A stretch of 64,000 nucleotides of DNA from JBCBAP01 sp038532435 (GTDB lineage Bacteria; Pseudomonadota; Alphaproteobacteria; Rhodobacterales; Rhodobacteraceae). Shown in pieces: positions 42,340 to 52,085 of this stretch. The notes under the pieces are model-generated. The model saw only the letters and a list, made by a program, of their open reading frames with translations, was not told the origin of the DNA and made no database searches. The stretch covers positions 176,865 to 240,864 of the forward strand of contig JBCBAP010000001.1 of assembly GCA_038532435.1 (NCBI GenBank). The letters are read 5' to 3'. Each line of letters begins with the position of its first letter. The first letter of the stretch is position 1. Made by a program: the position numbers and the translations under genes.

Positions 42340-43290
42340 ATGAGAAAGCTTGTTTATCCACTGGCGGCGGGTGCCGTCGCCTTCGCGTCCGTCGCAACAG
42401 CCGAGGACAGCAGCGATCCGATCGTCATTCCGATTCACAACTGGTCGAGCCAGATCGTGATGTCGAACGTGGTGGGCCAGGTCTATGAGGAGATGGGCCT
42501 CGCGGTTGAATACATCACGACCGACAGTCAGGCGGTCTACGAGTCGGTGCGCCTCGGCGACGTGACCCTCGAGCTGGAGGTCTGGGAAGGGGCATTTGGC
42601 GCATCCTTCCGCGAGGCTCTCTCAAAGGGCGGGATCGTCGATGTCGGCGACCATAACGCAGTCACGCGCGAAGACTGGTGGTATCCGTCCTGGACGGCCG
42701 AGGCCTGCCCGGGTCTGCCAAGCTGGGAAGCGCTCAACGACTGTGCAGCCCTCTTCGCGACGCCGGAGACCGGCGCGAAGGGCATGTACCTCGACGGTCC
42801 GGTCGACTGGTTGAAGCACGGGCAAGAACGTGTCGCAGCGCTGGGCATGGACTTCACCGTTGTCAACGCAGGCTCCGCGGCGGCCCTCTGGGCGCACATC
42901 GCGGCGGCGGAAGCGGACAAGACCCCGATCGTCGTCTTCAACTGGACGCCCAACTTCGCGGAGGCCGTCTGGCCCGGGGCGTTCGTCGAGTTCCCCGAGT
43001 GGGTCGATGGCTGCGACACGGACCCGACCGTCGGGCCGAACAAGTCGGAGCTCTTTGACTGCGGCAACCCGGCTGACGGCTACCTGAAGAAGGCAGCCTG
43101 GGATGGCATGGAAGCGAAGTGGCCGACTGCCTACTGCATGCTTGGCAAGGTGTCCTTCACCAACGCTCAGATCGCCGAGATGGCCCGCCTTGTCGATATC
43201 GATGAGCTGGAGCCGGAGGAGGCTGCGGAGGAATGGCTCGATGCCAACCGGGCCGTCGTGGATCCTTGGATAGCAGAGTGTTCGGCCTAG
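42340..43290 (+). CDS. tmoX: TMAO-binding periplasmic protein of ABC transporter
   Basis: 316 residues with a signal peptide (RKLVYPLAAGAVAFASVATA) and an OpuAC-type betaine-binding fold. Several conserved tryptophans (IHNWSSQ, EDWWYPSW, FNWTPNF) could form the aromatic cage for a quaternary or tertiary amine head group. ATG at 42340 after CAGGGAAAA. Placed between tmm and tdm with its ATPase and permease, as in roseobacters, so TMAO is the expected ligand; betaine is the alternative. Confidence 0.87.
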   Translation: MRKLVYPLAAGAVAFASVATAEDSSDPIVIPIHNWSSQIVMSNVVGQVYEEMGLAVEYITTDSQAVYESVRLGDVTLELEVWEGAFGASFREALSKGGIVDVGDHNAVTREDWWYPSWTAEACPGLPSWEALNDCAALFATPETGAKGMYLDGPVDWLKHGQERVAALGMDFTVVNAGSAAALWAHIAAAEADKTPIVVFNWTPNFAEAVWPGAFVEFPEWVDGCDTDPTVGPNKSELFDCGNPADGYLKKAAWDGMEAKWPTAYCMLGKVSFTNAQIAEMARLVDIDELEPEEAAEEWLDANRAVVDPWIAECSA

Positions 43291-43365
43291 ACTAAGCAAG
43301 ACAGTGACCTGTTCCGGCATGTCCGGGGCAGGTCGCCTGCGGCTTCGTCGCCAGAAGGAACGCCC

Positions 43366-44388
43366 GTGTCCAACACAAACCCCGTCATTCGTGCGCAACA
43401 CGTCTGGAAGCTGTTCGGCAAAGACCCCGCCGGGTACATGGCGGGACTGACCCCTGACACGCCGTTCGATAAGATCCGTGAGGATGGCTACATTCCCGGT
43501 GTGCGCGACGTTTCGCTGGACGTGGCAAAGGGTGAGATGCTGGTCATCATGGGCCTGTCCGGATCCGGCAAATCAACGCTCGTGCGTTGCTTTTCCCGGC
43601 TCCACGAAATCACCAGCGGGACCGTCGAGGTCGACGGTGTCGATATCGGGGGATTGAACCAGAACGAGCTGATCGACCTGCGCCGGTCGAAGATGGGGAT
43701 GGTGTTCCAGTCCTTTGGTCTGCTGCCCCACCGCACAGTGCTCGAAAATGTGGCCTTTCCGTTGGAGATGCGGGGTCAGGGTCGGCTCGACCGTCGCCAG
43801 CGCGCGCTGGAGGTGATCCGTCTGGTCGGGCTTGAGGGGCGTGAGGACTATTTCCCGCGCGAGCTTTCCGGAGGCCAGCAACAGCGCGTGGGCATTGCGC
43901 GCAGTCTGGCCATCGAACCCGACATCTGGTTCCTCGATGAGCCTTTCTCCGCGCTCGATCCGCTGATCCGGCGCGAGATGCAGGACGAGTTCATGCGTCT
44001 GCAGGAGATGCTGAACAAGACCATCGTCTTCATCACCCACGATTTCGATGAAGCCCTCCGTCTCGCGGATCGGATCGCCATCATGAAGGACGGTGCGATT
44101 GAACAATGCGCGGCACCGGATGAGATCGTTCTGAACCCGGCAACGCCCTACGTTGCCAAGTTCACCGAGGAGGTGGATCATGCCCGTGTCGTGCGCGCCG
44201 GGTCGCTGGTCGAGCCCGGCTTGAGCGCCGAGGGTGCGCCCATCGACGGGAGCGCCACGATCAGATCGCTGTCCCGGCGCCTTATCAACGAGACCGGGGC
44301 GGCGCTGCCGGTTCGCCTTGCCGGCGGTGAGGTGGGTGCCATGCCGCGTCAGGCCGCGCTCGATGTCCTGCTCAGGGCCAGCGAATGA
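43366..44388 (+). CDS. tmoW: TMAO ABC transporter ATP-binding protein
   Basis: 340 residues. Walker A GLSGSGKST (~64-72), Q-loop FQSFGLLPH, signature LSGGQQQRVGIARSL, Walker B IWFLDEPFSALD, H-loop FITHDFDEA. C-terminal ~80 residues are an extra regulatory stretch. GTG at 43366 after AGAAGGA. Powers import with TmoV; its stop overlaps tmoV by 4 bp. Confidence 0.9.
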   Translation: MSNTNPVIRAQHVWKLFGKDPAGYMAGLTPDTPFDKIREDGYIPGVRDVSLDVAKGEMLVIMGLSGSGKSTLVRCFSRLHEITSGTVEVDGVDIGGLNQNELIDLRRSKMGMVFQSFGLLPHRTVLENVAFPLEMRGQGRLDRRQRALEVIRLVGLEGREDYFPRELSGGQQQRVGIARSLAIEPDIWFLDEPFSALDPLIRREMQDEFMRLQEMLNKTIVFITHDFDEALRLADRIAIMKDGAIEQCAAPDEIVLNPATPYVAKFTEEVDHARVVRAGSLVEPGLSAEGAPIDGSATIRSLSRRLINETGAALPVRLAGGEVGAMPRQAALDVLLRASE

Positions 44389-46373
44389 GCGAGCAGAGCG
44401 CATCCCATGTCGACCCCGCGCCTTTGCTAGGCCGGACGCGGAACGGGCCCACGAAACGGCAGACGGCGCTGGCGCTGCTCGGGCTCGCAGCCGCTCTTAT
44501 CGTGCTGCGTCCGATTTTGCCGGACGAGGCGGTACGGGTTCCCGACGCACTTCTGCTGCCCTGGGCGGTGTGGCTGGATGCGGCATTTGCGTTCCTGCAG
44601 AATGAAACGCCTTTGATGTCCATCACCCGCTCGATCGCTGAAGCACTGGGCGTGCTGATCGATGCGGCGGCAAACATCCTTTACGGTAAGCGTCGCTGGC
44701 CCAACCTTGGCCCGGTGCCCTGGTCGGCTGTCGCAGGTGCGCTCGCGGTGCTTGGCTTCGCGCTCGGGGGGTGGCGGCTCGCTCTGCTCGCTGGCGGGAC
44801 CTGCGTCTGGACCGCCATGGTCGGCCAGTGGAAGTGGGCGATGGAGACGATGAGCGTTCTGGTCGTCGCCGCCCCGATTGCCTTCGGTCTCGGCCTTCTG
44901 CTGGGGATCTGGGCGTGGCGGTCGAAGGCGGTCGAGGCTGCACTCCGGCCCATCCTCATGGTCCTCCAGACCCTGCCGTTTTTCAGCTACCTCCTGCCTG
45001 CGGTGATTTTCTTCAAGGTCGGGCCGACGGCGGCGTCGGTTGCGACCATCGTCTACGCCATGCCGCCGATGATCCTGATGACGATGGTTGGCCTGAAGAA
45101 CGTGCCTACCGGGGTTGTCGAGGCCGGCCAGATGTCCGGCTGCACCCGCTGGCAGATGATGACGCGGGTTTACCTGCCATCGGCGCGGGATGAGATCCTG
45201 GTTGGCTTGAACCAGGTCATCATGCTGTCCCTTGCCATGGTCGTTCTGACAGCCTTCATCGGGATGCCGGGCCTCGGCGCGAAGCTTCTGTCGATGATGG
45301 GCAGTTTCAAGCTCGGGCGCAGCCTTGAAATCGGCGTGACCATCGTCCTTCTTGCCGTCACCCTCGATCGGCTGACGAAGGCGTGGGTACTGCAGAAGCC
45401 CAGCCATTTCGAGAAGGGCACGCCCTGGTGGCGGCGCAACCAGTTCCTGCTACTCGGTATCGCGGCATTCGGGGTCTTCTGCCTGGTCAGTCTTGTCTTC
45501 CCCATTCTGGCGGAGGTCGGACGGCGGCAATCGCTCTCCATGGGGTCAGAGATTGACGCCGTGATCAAAGGTGCGCTCGCCTGGGGCCCGCTGAGATCGA
45601 CCACAGAAGCCCTGCGCTATTTCTTCAACGTGTGGGTCCTTGTCCCGACGGAGAATGCGCTTCTTTATGTGCCAACGGCTGCAATGCTCGGACTGGTCGG
45701 CGCGCTCTGCCTTGCCATCGGGGGATGGCGGCCCGCCGCGATTGGTCTCCTGTTCTTCTCGGCCGTCGCGCTCTTGGGCTGGTGGGACCGGGCCATGCTG
45801 ACATTCCACTCCGTGCTGACCGCGACGGTGCTGGCGTTCCTTCTCGGGATGCCGCTCGCCATTCTGGCGTCCCGAAGCGAGAGGGCCGCCGCGCGGATGA
45901 TCTTGCTGTGCGACACGGCGCAGACCTTTCCCAGCTTCATCTATTTGCTGCCGGCGATCATGCTCTTTGGCATCACGCCGCTCACCGTGATCCTCGCGAT
46001 CCTGATCTTCACCATGGTTCCGGTGATCCGCTACACGATCGAAGGTTTGCGGGGCGTTCCCTCCGAGATCACCGAGGCTGCGGACATGGCGGGCGCGACC
46101 TGGTGGCAGAGATTGCGCCATGTGCAACTGCCGCTTGCGATGCCGACGATTGCCGTGGGGCTGAACCAGGCGCTGGTCTTTGCCTTCTTCATGGTGATCA
46201 TCGCGGCGTTTATCGGCACCCGCGATCTGGGGCAGGAGTTGCAGCGGACCCTCGCCGGCACGAATTTGGGGACGAACTTCACGCTCGGTTTCTCTGTCGT
46301 GTTCATGGCGTTGACGTTCGACATCGCGATCAACGCCTGGGCGGAACGACGGCGCAAGGCGTTGGGGCAGTAG
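44385..46373 (+). CDS. tmoV: TMAO ABC transporter permease, tandem fusion
   Basis: 662 residues containing two permease halves in one chain, each with a coupling segment (EAGQMSGCTRWQMMTRVYLPSA at ~246 and EAADMAGATWWQRLRHVQLP at ~565) and its own membrane bundle. Ordinary betaine permeases have one such domain and work as dimers, so this fusion supplies both. The fused form is typical of TmoV. Four bp overlap with tmoW and 3 bp before tdm. Confidence 0.9.
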   Translation: MSEQSASHVDPAPLLGRTRNGPTKRQTALALLGLAAALIVLRPILPDEAVRVPDALLLPWAVWLDAAFAFLQNETPLMSITRSIAEALGVLIDAAANILYGKRRWPNLGPVPWSAVAGALAVLGFALGGWRLALLAGGTCVWTAMVGQWKWAMETMSVLVVAAPIAFGLGLLLGIWAWRSKAVEAALRPILMVLQTLPFFSYLLPAVIFFKVGPTAASVATIVYAMPPMILMTMVGLKNVPTGVVEAGQMSGCTRWQMMTRVYLPSARDEILVGLNQVIMLSLAMVVLTAFIGMPGLGAKLLSMMGSFKLGRSLEIGVTIVLLAVTLDRLTKAWVLQKPSHFEKGTPWWRRNQFLLLGIAAFGVFCLVSLVFPILAEVGRRQSLSMGSEIDAVIKGALAWGPLRSTTEALRYFFNVWVLVPTENALLYVPTAAMLGLVGALCLAIGGWRPAAIGLLFFSAVALLGWWDRAMLTFHSVLTATVLAFLLGMPLAILASRSERAAARMILLCDTAQTFPSFIYLLPAIMLFGITPLTVILAILIFTMVPVIRYTIEGLRGVPSEITEAADMAGATWWQRLRHVQLPLAMPTIAVGLNQALVFAFFMVIIAAFIGTRDLGQELQRTLAGTNLGTNFTLGFSVVFMALTFDIAINAWAERRRKALGQ

Positions 46374-46376
46374 GCC

Positions 46377-48755
46377 GTGTCGGATCAGAGTTTCATCGAA
46401 CACCCCTGGGAACGCCGCGGGGTCATCGCGCCGGGGCTTCCGATCCTTCCGGATGGTGTCGAAAGGCACCCGATTCCGGCGGGCGGGTCGCGGGCGCTGC
46501 CGGTCTTCGCTGGTGACGAGATCAACGTGCTCGACAAGGAGGGACTGCAACCAGCCGAACTGGTGATGTTCACGCCCACGGGCGACTCCGATGCAGGCCA
46601 TCTGGGGCGGTCTGGTCGCGGCAGGCCGGACCGGATCATCTCAACCCTCGCCCATGGCGGGGCGTCGGGGGAGAAAGTGCTGAAGGCGCTCGCAACCGCG
46701 GGTTTCGCAATCGAGAAAGGGGACGCGGTCCATCTGTTCGAGGATGGCAGTCGCGCGGGGGATAATGAGTTTCTCGTTGCCGAGTGCGATGGGCTGTTGA
46801 TCTGCGCGGCACCTGGCGGGCCCATGCGCCCGGAAACGCAGGCTGCCCCGACCGAGCTCATCCTCTATATCCGCCGCGCGGACCCGAAGGCGGCCAAGGA
46901 GGCGGTGGGGCCCCCGGATCCGCTCGCCGATCCGCTTCAGGACATCAACATCCAGCCCGGCGAGGCGCGTGCCTTCGAGGTCAAAGCAGGGCAGTTCATC
47001 CAGGTCCTCGACGTGAAGGGACGGGAATGCAGCGACTTTCAGGCCTTCTCCCTTCGTGCGCTGGATAGGGGGCTCGAGCGGGAGATTGATCCGACGACGA
47101 CACGGTCGCTGATGGGGGCGCTCTACCCAGCGCCCGGGATCTTCTCAAAATACTGGTCGGTGGATCATGAACCGCTGGTCGAGATCGTGCAGGACACCTG
47201 CGGCCGACATGACACGTTCGGCCTTGCCTGCACCGCACGCTACTATGAGGATCTCGGCTATCCGGGGCATCTGAACTGTTCTGACAACATGAACGCCGAT
47301 CTCGCGCGGTTTGACGTCCGCCCGCGGGGCGGTTGGCCCGCGATCAACTTCTTTTTCAACACGATGCTCGACGAAACGAACGCCATCGGGATGGACGATC
47401 CCTGGTCGCGTCCGGGAGACTATGTGTTGCTGCGCGCGCTCAGCGACCTCGTGTGCGTCTCGACCGCCTGTCCTTGTGATGTTGACCCTGCAAACGGGTG
47501 GAATCCGACGGACATCCAGGTGCGTACATACAGTGCAACGGAGGATTTCAAACGCTCCGTCGCCTATCGGAAATCTGCGGAGGCTGATGTGGAACAGACC
47601 AAAGAAACGGCGTTCCACGCCTGCTTTGCCCGACATACGCAGGATTTCGTAGAGTATAACGGCTACTGGCTCCCCAACAGCTTTCCCACCGTTGGCACGA
47701 TCGGTGAGTACTGGGCGGTCCGCGAAAAGGCGGCCGTCATGGACCTGTCGCCCCTCCGGAAATACGAGGTGACCGGCCCGGATGCGGAGGCGCTGATGCA
47801 GCTATGCGTGACCCGCGACATGAGAAAGCTCGCCGTGGGCCAAGTCAGCTACACCGCCATGTGCTACGAGCACGGTGGGATGATCGACGACGGAACGGTC
47901 TACCGCCTCGGCGACACGAACTTCCGCTGGATCGGGGGGAACGACACGTCCGGCCTTTGGTTGCGCGAGCAGGCGCAGGCCCACGGTCTGAACGCTTGGG
48001 TGCGCAACTCGACCGACCAATTGCACAACATTGCCGTGCAGGGGCGGCTCAGCCGGGAGATCCTGTCACAGCTTTTCTGGACGCCACCGACCCAGCCCAG
48101 CATCGATGAGCTGCCGTGGTTCCGTCTGACCATCGCGCGGCTCGACGATTACGCTGGGACGTCGGTCGTCATCTCGCGCACAGGCTATTCCGGGGAATTG
48201 GGCTACGAGATCTTTTGCCATCCGAAGGATGCCGAAGAGATCTTTGACCGGGTCTGGGCGGTCGGGGAACCGCTGGGGATGAAACCCCTCGGGCTGGCGG
48301 CCCTTGATATGATGCGGATCGAGGCTGGCCTCATCTTCGCTGGGTCCGAGTTCGACGACCAGACGGATCCGTTCGAAGCGGGCATCGGTTTCACTGTCCC
48401 GCTGAAGGCAGAGGACAACCAGTTCATCGGGCGCGCAGCGCTCGAGGAACGCAAGGCGCACCCCCACCGCAAACTTGTCGGGCTCGAGATCGAGGGCGGT
48501 GTTGTGCCCTCCCCGGGTGATTGCGTGCGGATTGGAAAGGCGCAGGTGGGGGAGGTGACGTCGGCGATGAAATCACCGATCCTGGGCAAGGTCATCGCCC
48601 TCGCGCGCGTTGCGGTCACCCACGCCGCACCGGGCACGGACATCGAGATCGGACAGCTCGACGGGTTGCAAAAGCGGCTGAAGGCCACGGTCGTCACAGC
48701 CCCCCACTTTGACCCGCAAAAGAGCCGGGTAAAGGGCGACTACGGTTCGACCTGA
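46377..48755 (+). CDS. tdm: TMAO demethylase (DUF1989 plus GcvT-like folate domain)
   Basis: 792 residues. The N-terminal ~400 residues include the DUF1989 metal domain: Cys301 (NCSDNMN), Cys365 and Cys367 (ACPCD) keep the exact spacing of the three zinc cysteines reported for Methylocella Tdm (279, 343, 345). The C-terminal ~400 residues are a GcvT/aminomethyltransferase domain that captures formaldehyde on tetrahydrofolate (MDLSPLRKYEVTG, SRTGYSGELGYEIF). It splits TMAO into dimethylamine and formaldehyde. GTG at 46377. Last gene of the rightward operon. Confidence 0.93.
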   Translation: MSDQSFIEHPWERRGVIAPGLPILPDGVERHPIPAGGSRALPVFAGDEINVLDKEGLQPAELVMFTPTGDSDAGHLGRSGRGRPDRIISTLAHGGASGEKVLKALATAGFAIEKGDAVHLFEDGSRAGDNEFLVAECDGLLICAAPGGPMRPETQAAPTELILYIRRADPKAAKEAVGPPDPLADPLQDINIQPGEARAFEVKAGQFIQVLDVKGRECSDFQAFSLRALDRGLEREIDPTTTRSLMGALYPAPGIFSKYWSVDHEPLVEIVQDTCGRHDTFGLACTARYYEDLGYPGHLNCSDNMNADLARFDVRPRGGWPAINFFFNTMLDETNAIGMDDPWSRPGDYVLLRALSDLVCVSTACPCDVDPANGWNPTDIQVRTYSATEDFKRSVAYRKSAEADVEQTKETAFHACFARHTQDFVEYNGYWLPNSFPTVGTIGEYWAVREKAAVMDLSPLRKYEVTGPDAEALMQLCVTRDMRKLAVGQVSYTAMCYEHGGMIDDGTVYRLGDTNFRWIGGNDTSGLWLREQAQAHGLNAWVRNSTDQLHNIAVQGRLSREILSQLFWTPPTQPSIDELPWFRLTIARLDDYAGTSVVISRTGYSGELGYEIFCHPKDAEEIFDRVWAVGEPLGMKPLGLAALDMMRIEAGLIFAGSEFDDQTDPFEAGIGFTVPLKAEDNQFIGRAALEERKAHPHRKLVGLEIEGGVVPSPGDCVRIGKAQVGEVTSAMKSPILGKVIALARVAVTHAAPGTDIEIGQLDGLQKRLKATVVTAPHFDPQKSRVKGDYGST

Positions 48756-48989
48756 CGGGGTCTGCGTTTCTTCGCGAGACCGGTCTTCGGATGGCGAAGG
48801 GGAACAAGTGCTCCACCAAGCACAAGGGTCGGCTCTGGCCAAGTCAGACCTGCCCGCCAAAAGGTGATCCCGGCACTCAACGCGCTCGTTTTAAGTGAGA
48901 TCGGCATCGTCTGTTGAGGCAGATGTCCGGACACAGACACCTCGACCAGATCAGTCACAGCGTTGTTGACCGATGAAGACCAGGGAGAC

Positions 48990-49013
48990 GTGGTTCGACC
49001 GCGTGCGAACCAC
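48990..49013. terminator. Hairpin between tdm and the alcohol dehydrogenase
   Basis: GTGGTTCG-N8-CGAACCAC is a perfect 8-bp inverted repeat in the 281-bp gap between these converging genes. No other gene is evident in the gap. Confidence 0.5.
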
Positions 49014-49036
49014 GCGCACTGTACGCGGGAGCGCCG

Positions 49037-50182
49037 CTACAGGACCGCCTCGAACAGTGCACGTGTGTTCGCGGCGGTCATCTCGACCGGGTTTCCGCCC
49101 GTGCTCGGATCCCGAAGTGCTGCATCGGTCAGGGCGTCGAGATCTGGATCCGCGACACCGAGCTCCGTGAGGGTTTTGGGAATGCTCAACGACGCATTCA
49201 GATCATCGACAAAGGCGCAGAACCCGTCGAACCCGCCCTCGATGCCGAGGTAGGCCGACGCCGCGTCGAAACGGTCACGGATTGCCGGAGCGTTGAACCT
49301 CAGAACCTCCGGCATGCAGACCGCATTGGTCGTGCCGTGGTGGGTGTGGTGGACAGCGCCGATGGGATGGCTGAGGGCGTGGATCGCCCCGAGGCCCTTC
49401 TGGAACGCCGTGGCGCCCATCGCCGCGGCCGACATCATGTTCGCCCGTGCCTCGATGTCCGTCCCATCGGCATAGGCGCGGGGCAGGTTCTCCTTGACGA
49501 GCCGCATGCCTTCCAGGGCGATACCCTGGCTCATCGGGTGATAGTGCGGGCTCGAAAAGGCCTCGACACAATGGGCAAAGGCATCGAGCCCGGTGCCCGC
49601 CGTGATGAACTTGGGCATGCCAACCGTAAGTTCCGGATCGCAAATCACCACGGAGGGCAGCATCTTGGGATGAAAGATGATCTTCTTCTCATGGCTGTCG
49701 GAGTTTGTGATGACCGAGGCGCGGCCCACTTCCGAGCCGGTTCCCGCCGTCGTCGGCACCGCGACGATCGGGGCGATCACATCCGGATCTGCCCTCGTCC
49801 ACCAGTCCCCGATATCCTCGAAGTCCCACAGGGGACGGGTCTGTCCGGCCATGAAGGCGATGACCTTCGCCAGATCGAGACCCGACCCGCCGCCAAACGC
49901 GATTACTCCGTCATAGCCCCCGTCCTTGTAGGCCTTCAGCCCCACGTCCGCGTTCCTGTCGGTTGGATTCGGGTCCACATCCGAAAACAGCCCGCGCCCG
50001 AGCCCTGCCGCATCCAGAAGGTCGAGCGTCCTGATCGTGATCTCCATGCTTGCGAGACCCTTGTCGGTCACCAGCAACGGCTTTTCGATACCGGTGCTGC
50101 GGCAGGCGTCTGCAATTTCGGAGATCCGACCCGCACCAAAACGAACGGACGTTGGATATGACCAGTTGCCTGTGAGTGACAT
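49037..50182 (-). CDS. Iron-containing alcohol dehydrogenase
   Basis: 381 residues of the group III alcohol dehydrogenase family. NAD-binding GGGSGLDLAKV (~97-107), TTAGTGSEVG (~144), metal-ligand segments GTGLDAFAHCVEAF and AIHALSHPIGAVHHTHHG. ATG at 50180-50182. Converges on the tdm operon. It may reduce or oxidise a small aldehyde or alcohol; a link to formaldehyde or to aldehydes from amine oxidation is only positional. Confidence 0.88.
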   Translation of the reverse strand: MSLTGNWSYPTSVRFGAGRISEIADACRSTGIEKPLLVTDKGLASMEITIRTLDLLDAAGLGRGLFSDVDPNPTDRNADVGLKAYKDGGYDGVIAFGGGSGLDLAKVIAFMAGQTRPLWDFEDIGDWWTRADPDVIAPIVAVPTTAGTGSEVGRASVITNSDSHEKKIIFHPKMLPSVVICDPELTVGMPKFITAGTGLDAFAHCVEAFSSPHYHPMSQGIALEGMRLVKENLPRAYADGTDIEARANMMSAAAMGATAFQKGLGAIHALSHPIGAVHHTHHGTTNAVCMPEVLRFNAPAIRDRFDAASAYLGIEGGFDGFCAFVDDLNASLSIPKTLTELGVADPDLDALTDAALRDPSTGGNPVEMTAANTRALFEAVL

Positions 50183-50828
50183 GCCTTACCGTGCCTTCTT
50201 CAAGGGATGTGGATTTGATCCGGGGAGGGTGCTTGAGACCGTGTTAGAGAGGTCGTCGTTGCAGGGGGTGAGAAATGTTCTTCCCGCTTCGAGTTCATCA
50301 GACGCAAACGCTTCTCCTGCGACACTCCTTATTCAGCTTGGACTGTCGCACTAACTCTCGACCGAGGCCAACTCTAGTTTTGAGAGATTTCCCGGGTTGC
50401 GAAGATCACTGGCACGGCGCCTCGCCAGATCGGCCGTTGTGCGGCGCACTGACCGGGGCGCGCCCGGACTTCCCTGCGGCGTGAATTCAGTGCGGTCGAT
50501 GACCCAGACGCCTCACCTGAGTGATCGGGTCTGACCTGCGGAGGGAGCCGTGGCTAACCCAGGTTTGCCAAGGACTCTGCTGTTGTCAGCGAACAGCGAC
50601 GCTCACTCCGCGCGATGGACCTGCATCATGTAGCTGGTTCCGGGCAGGCAGCGCGGCGCGGTGTCGAGGTCACTTGGGCTTCGTCCCATCTGTACATTCA
50701 TGCGTGTGGCGTCGCGGCGATCTGCACGGTTCATCCATCGCTTGGCCCGATAGGTTGGATTGCAGCCGGCACAGTCGAGGCGGGCTGAAAGTGTGGCCTG
50801 GATGTTCAACTCGGCTGTGCACACAGCC
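50183..50828. other. 646-bp stretch with no clear gene
   Basis: Between the alcohol dehydrogenase start and the end of the PPOX-type gene (both on the minus strand). Contains a doubtful small cysteine-containing frame (50603-50824, listed separately). No hairpin, repeat or tRNA was recognised; part of it must be the promoter of the dehydrogenase. Confidence 0.5.
50603..50824 (-). CDS. Possible small cysteine-containing protein
   Basis: A 73-codon frame starting 4 bp after the PPOX-type stop with GTG (50822-50824). Residues include CTAELNIQ, RLDCAGCNPTYRAKRW and APRCLPGTSYMM: four or more cysteines including a CAGC pair. There is no signal peptide and no obvious ribosome site. It could be a real small protein, the tail of a broken gene, or chance. 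I do not recognise a family. Confidence 0.25.
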   Translation of the reverse strand: MCTAELNIQATLSARLDCAGCNPTYRAKRWMNRADRRDATRMNVQMGRSPSDLDTAPRCLPGTSYMMQVHRAE

Positions 50829-51482
50829 TCAGTACATCGTTCTGCGGTATTCCTCTTCCAGACCCTCGTCGAGCCTCTGCTGCTCCGCGGCGTCGTCCGG
50901 TGCACCCTCCGTCTGGTCGAGGACGATCTTCATCAGCGAGGGCATCTCTGATCGGTCCTGATGGCACTCCGCATCCCAGAGTCTCGAGCGGCGCAAAGCC
51001 TTTGCGCAGTGAATGAAGACCTCCCTGACATGTACCGCGAGGGCGATGCCCGGGACCCGGTCATTGACCGTCATCATGGCGAGGAGCTCCGGGTCCCGCG
51101 TGAGTTCCGCCCGTCCATTGACCCGCAGCGTGTCATCGAAGCCGGGGATGAGAAAGAGCAGGGCCACCTCGGGATTAGTGAGGATGTTGGACAGCGTGTC
51201 GAGCCGATTGTTCCCGGGCCGGTCGGGGATGAGCAGGGTCTTCTCGTCCAAGATCTTCACAAAGCCGCACGGATCTCCCCTGGGGCTCACGTCCGCACTG
51301 CCATCCCGTGACTGGGTGCCGATGCACACGAACGGGGACCGTTCGATGAAGGCGTGTGCATGCGTGTCTACGTGGTTCAGGCACTTCTTGACCGCGATGT
51401 CATGGGTTGGAGGAAATGACGTGCGCAGCTCGTCCTCGCTGCGGACGATGAAGGCGGGATCGAGTGTCGGTATGCCCGTCAT
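50829..51482 (-). CDS. PPOX-type flavoprotein (pyridoxamine 5'-phosphate oxidase-like)
   Basis: 217 residues from the ATG at 51480-51482; the frame opens further upstream without a ribosome site. Split-barrel FMN-binding pattern: FVCIGTQSRDGSADVSPRGDP, then LLIPDRPGNNRLDTLSNILTNPEVALLFLIPG and VNGRAELTRD. It belongs to the MSMEG_1061-like branch, which binds FMN or F420 rather than making pyridoxal phosphate. Not obviously in an operon with its neighbours. Function unknown. Confidence 0.8.
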   Translation of the reverse strand: MTGIPTLDPAFIVRSEDELRTSFPPTHDIAVKKCLNHVDTHAHAFIERSPFVCIGTQSRDGSADVSPRGDPCGFVKILDEKTLLIPDRPGNNRLDTLSNILTNPEVALLFLIPGFDDTLRVNGRAELTRDPELLAMMTVNDRVPGIALAVHVREVFIHCAKALRRSRLWDAECHQDRSEMPSLMKIVLDQTEGAPDDAAEQQRLDEGLEEEYRRTMY

Positions 51483-51734
51483 TCTGCTCTCTCTTTCGAC
51501 ATGGAAGCCTGCCCACGACTTGCCTGAGGCGCGGAGCATAGGACGAAGGAGTGAGGTGCGGCAATCCAGTCGACCGATATGCCCCGCGTGATCGGGCAGG
51601 TGCGACCAGGGCAAGAGCGCGCAACTGGCCCCTCGCCCGCGATCACGTGCACGATGTCTATGGGGTGGTGGCGTGTCGCTCTGTGCGGCCGCCAGGCGTG
51701 ATGCTTGGCGGCTGAAGTTGGTGTGCCCGGACGG

Positions 51735-52085
51735 TCAGGGCTTCACGAGTGTCATACCGTTCGACACGTCGTAAGTTCCATCGCCATTGTCCGTGAAGGT
51801 CAGGCATTCCTCGCCTTGACGCGGGCCGGAGGTGATGTCGACGCACATGCCGGTGTCCGACAGCTCCCACGTGCCACCGCCGGTGCCGACGAAGGAGCGC
51901 ATCTCGATGGTCCCGTTCGTGTTGTAGCGCAACGAGGCGCGGAGCAGACCCATCCGCCCCTGCAGATCCTGTCCGATCAGCTCGGACTGGATCCGCTCCG
52001 GGCTGAGCGTTTCGGCGGAAGCGTCGAGGTGGCTGCCAAAGACCAGACCGACGCTGACGACACAAATCTTAAGCACGTCTTTCAT
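51735..52085 (-). CDS. Small secreted protein, function unknown
   Basis: 116 residues from the ATG at 52083-52085, overlapping the DoxX-like stop by 4 bp. N-terminal signal peptide (KDVLKICVVSVGLVFGSHLDASA). The mature part has a C-type disulfide candidate (MCVDITSGPRQGEECLTF) and a repeated-strand look (GTGGGTWELSDTG, DNGDGTYDV), suggesting a small beta-sandwich. Last gene of the efflux operon. No family recognised. Confidence 0.7.
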   Translation of the reverse strand: MKDVLKICVVSVGLVFGSHLDASAETLSPERIQSELIGQDLQGRMGLLRASLRYNTNGTIEMRSFVGTGGGTWELSDTGMCVDITSGPRQGEECLTFTDNGDGTYDVSNGMTLVKP

